Of a stretch of 64,000 nt of DNA, positions 63,549 through 64,000 are shown piece by piece. Each line of letters begins with the position of its first letter. The stretch's first letter is position 1. The DNA comes from Leguminivora glycinivorella (Eukaryota; Arthropoda; Insecta; Lepidoptera; Tortricidae): positions 19,267,641 to 19,331,640 of the forward strand of contig NC_062975.1 of NCBI RefSeq assembly GCF_023078275.1. Direction: 5' to 3'. Made by a program: the position numbers and the translations under genes. Below the pieces are notes generated by a model that was given only the letters and a program-made list of their open reading frames with translations, ran no database searches and was not told the DNA's origin.

Positions 63549-63549
63549 A

Positions 63550-64000
63550 TAAAATAAAGCATAAAAAATACCTGATACATTAGGCTCCTCGCGGCCCTGT
63601 GGTTTTAGCACTTCTGCCTGATGATCCAATGGAGAGCCTGAAATAAGTTATTTAATAAAATAAAGACATTATTGAAATTGTGCTCTTGTTACTAAGCAGA
63701 CCCGTGGATCACACTGAAAACGATATGTGTAATTTACCTATTAATTTATTTGCCTCTCTAACACTAAAGTAGCGCTAGACTGTAAGACAAGAGCGATAAA
63801 GTGGCTGATAGCAACATTCCAGTTTGGGACTTGAAACTTATATACTGGAGTAGAAAGCATAGCATTCACGATAAACGAGAAATGCTTTAAAGTGGGGATT
63901 TCATTGACTCTTATGCGAAACGCCGTGTGAACGATAGGTACAGAGTACAATACAGACTATATATTTGTAGACACAACATTCCGCACGGAGACCGAATAAG
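63550..64000. other. Non-coding end of the window
   Basis: No gene or recognisable repeat is seen. Confidence 0.35.

Noticed and set aside
1..64000. CRISPR array, operon or bacterial mobile system
   Set aside because: Tandem repeats here lack unique spacers of constant length, and genes are spliced eukaryotic ones.

Overview
The window looks like a gene-poor, repeat-rich piece of a moth or butterfly (Lepidoptera) chromosome. The reasons are spliced genes with GT-AG introns, insect epsilon-class glutathione S-transferases (GSTs), insect-type TTAGG motifs, and dispersed repeats of types I recall as common in lepidopteran genomes: tRNA-headed SINEs, LINE 3' tails, and hairpin MITEs with TTAA, TWA or 8-bp target duplications. 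There is nothing bacterial here: no operons, no Shine-Dalgarno sites, no CRISPR. I place the species no finer than Lepidoptera, and that placement is inference.

Layout. 1-5,100: repeats only (two inverted SINE copies around a 5'-truncated CR1/Jockey-like LINE, then an RTE-type LINE end). 5,316-11,625: epsilon GST gene 1 (promoter, 31-nt non-coding first exon, five coding exons, 215 aa), its introns packed with MITEs. 11,640-17,200: repeats, ending in 12 copies of a 55-bp minisatellite that carries TTAGG-like telomere motifs. 17,400-22,075: GST gene 2, a tandem duplicate with the same exon lengths and phases; a 0.9-kb foldback element sits in its first intron. 22,100-27,080: intergenic repeats. 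27,085-39,605: one gene for a secreted protein built of cysteine-rich TIL (trypsin-inhibitor-like) domains. It has 12 exons, and every internal exon is phase 1-1. Two domain types alternate, one exon carries a 1-nt frameshift, and decayed exon copies follow. 39,620-51,070: repeats and MITEs. 51,076-57,357: a BEL/Pao LTR retrotransposon with 464-bp LTRs that look identical and a 5-bp target duplication, but with a damaged pol. 57,363-64,000: more repeats, including a hairpin with arms of about 250 bp.

How the genes relate. The two GSTs are a local detoxification gene pair about 83% identical in protein. They were duplicated with their promoter and then partly homogenised: 98 bp of exon 4 is identical, silent sites included. 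The TIL gene is a separate secreted protease-inhibitor-like gene that grew by exon duplication. Nothing links the GSTs to it functionally.

Exon boundaries were read by eye from splice signals, phase continuity and paralogue comparison. Transcript data would settle the untranslated first exons and use of the frameshifted TIL exon.
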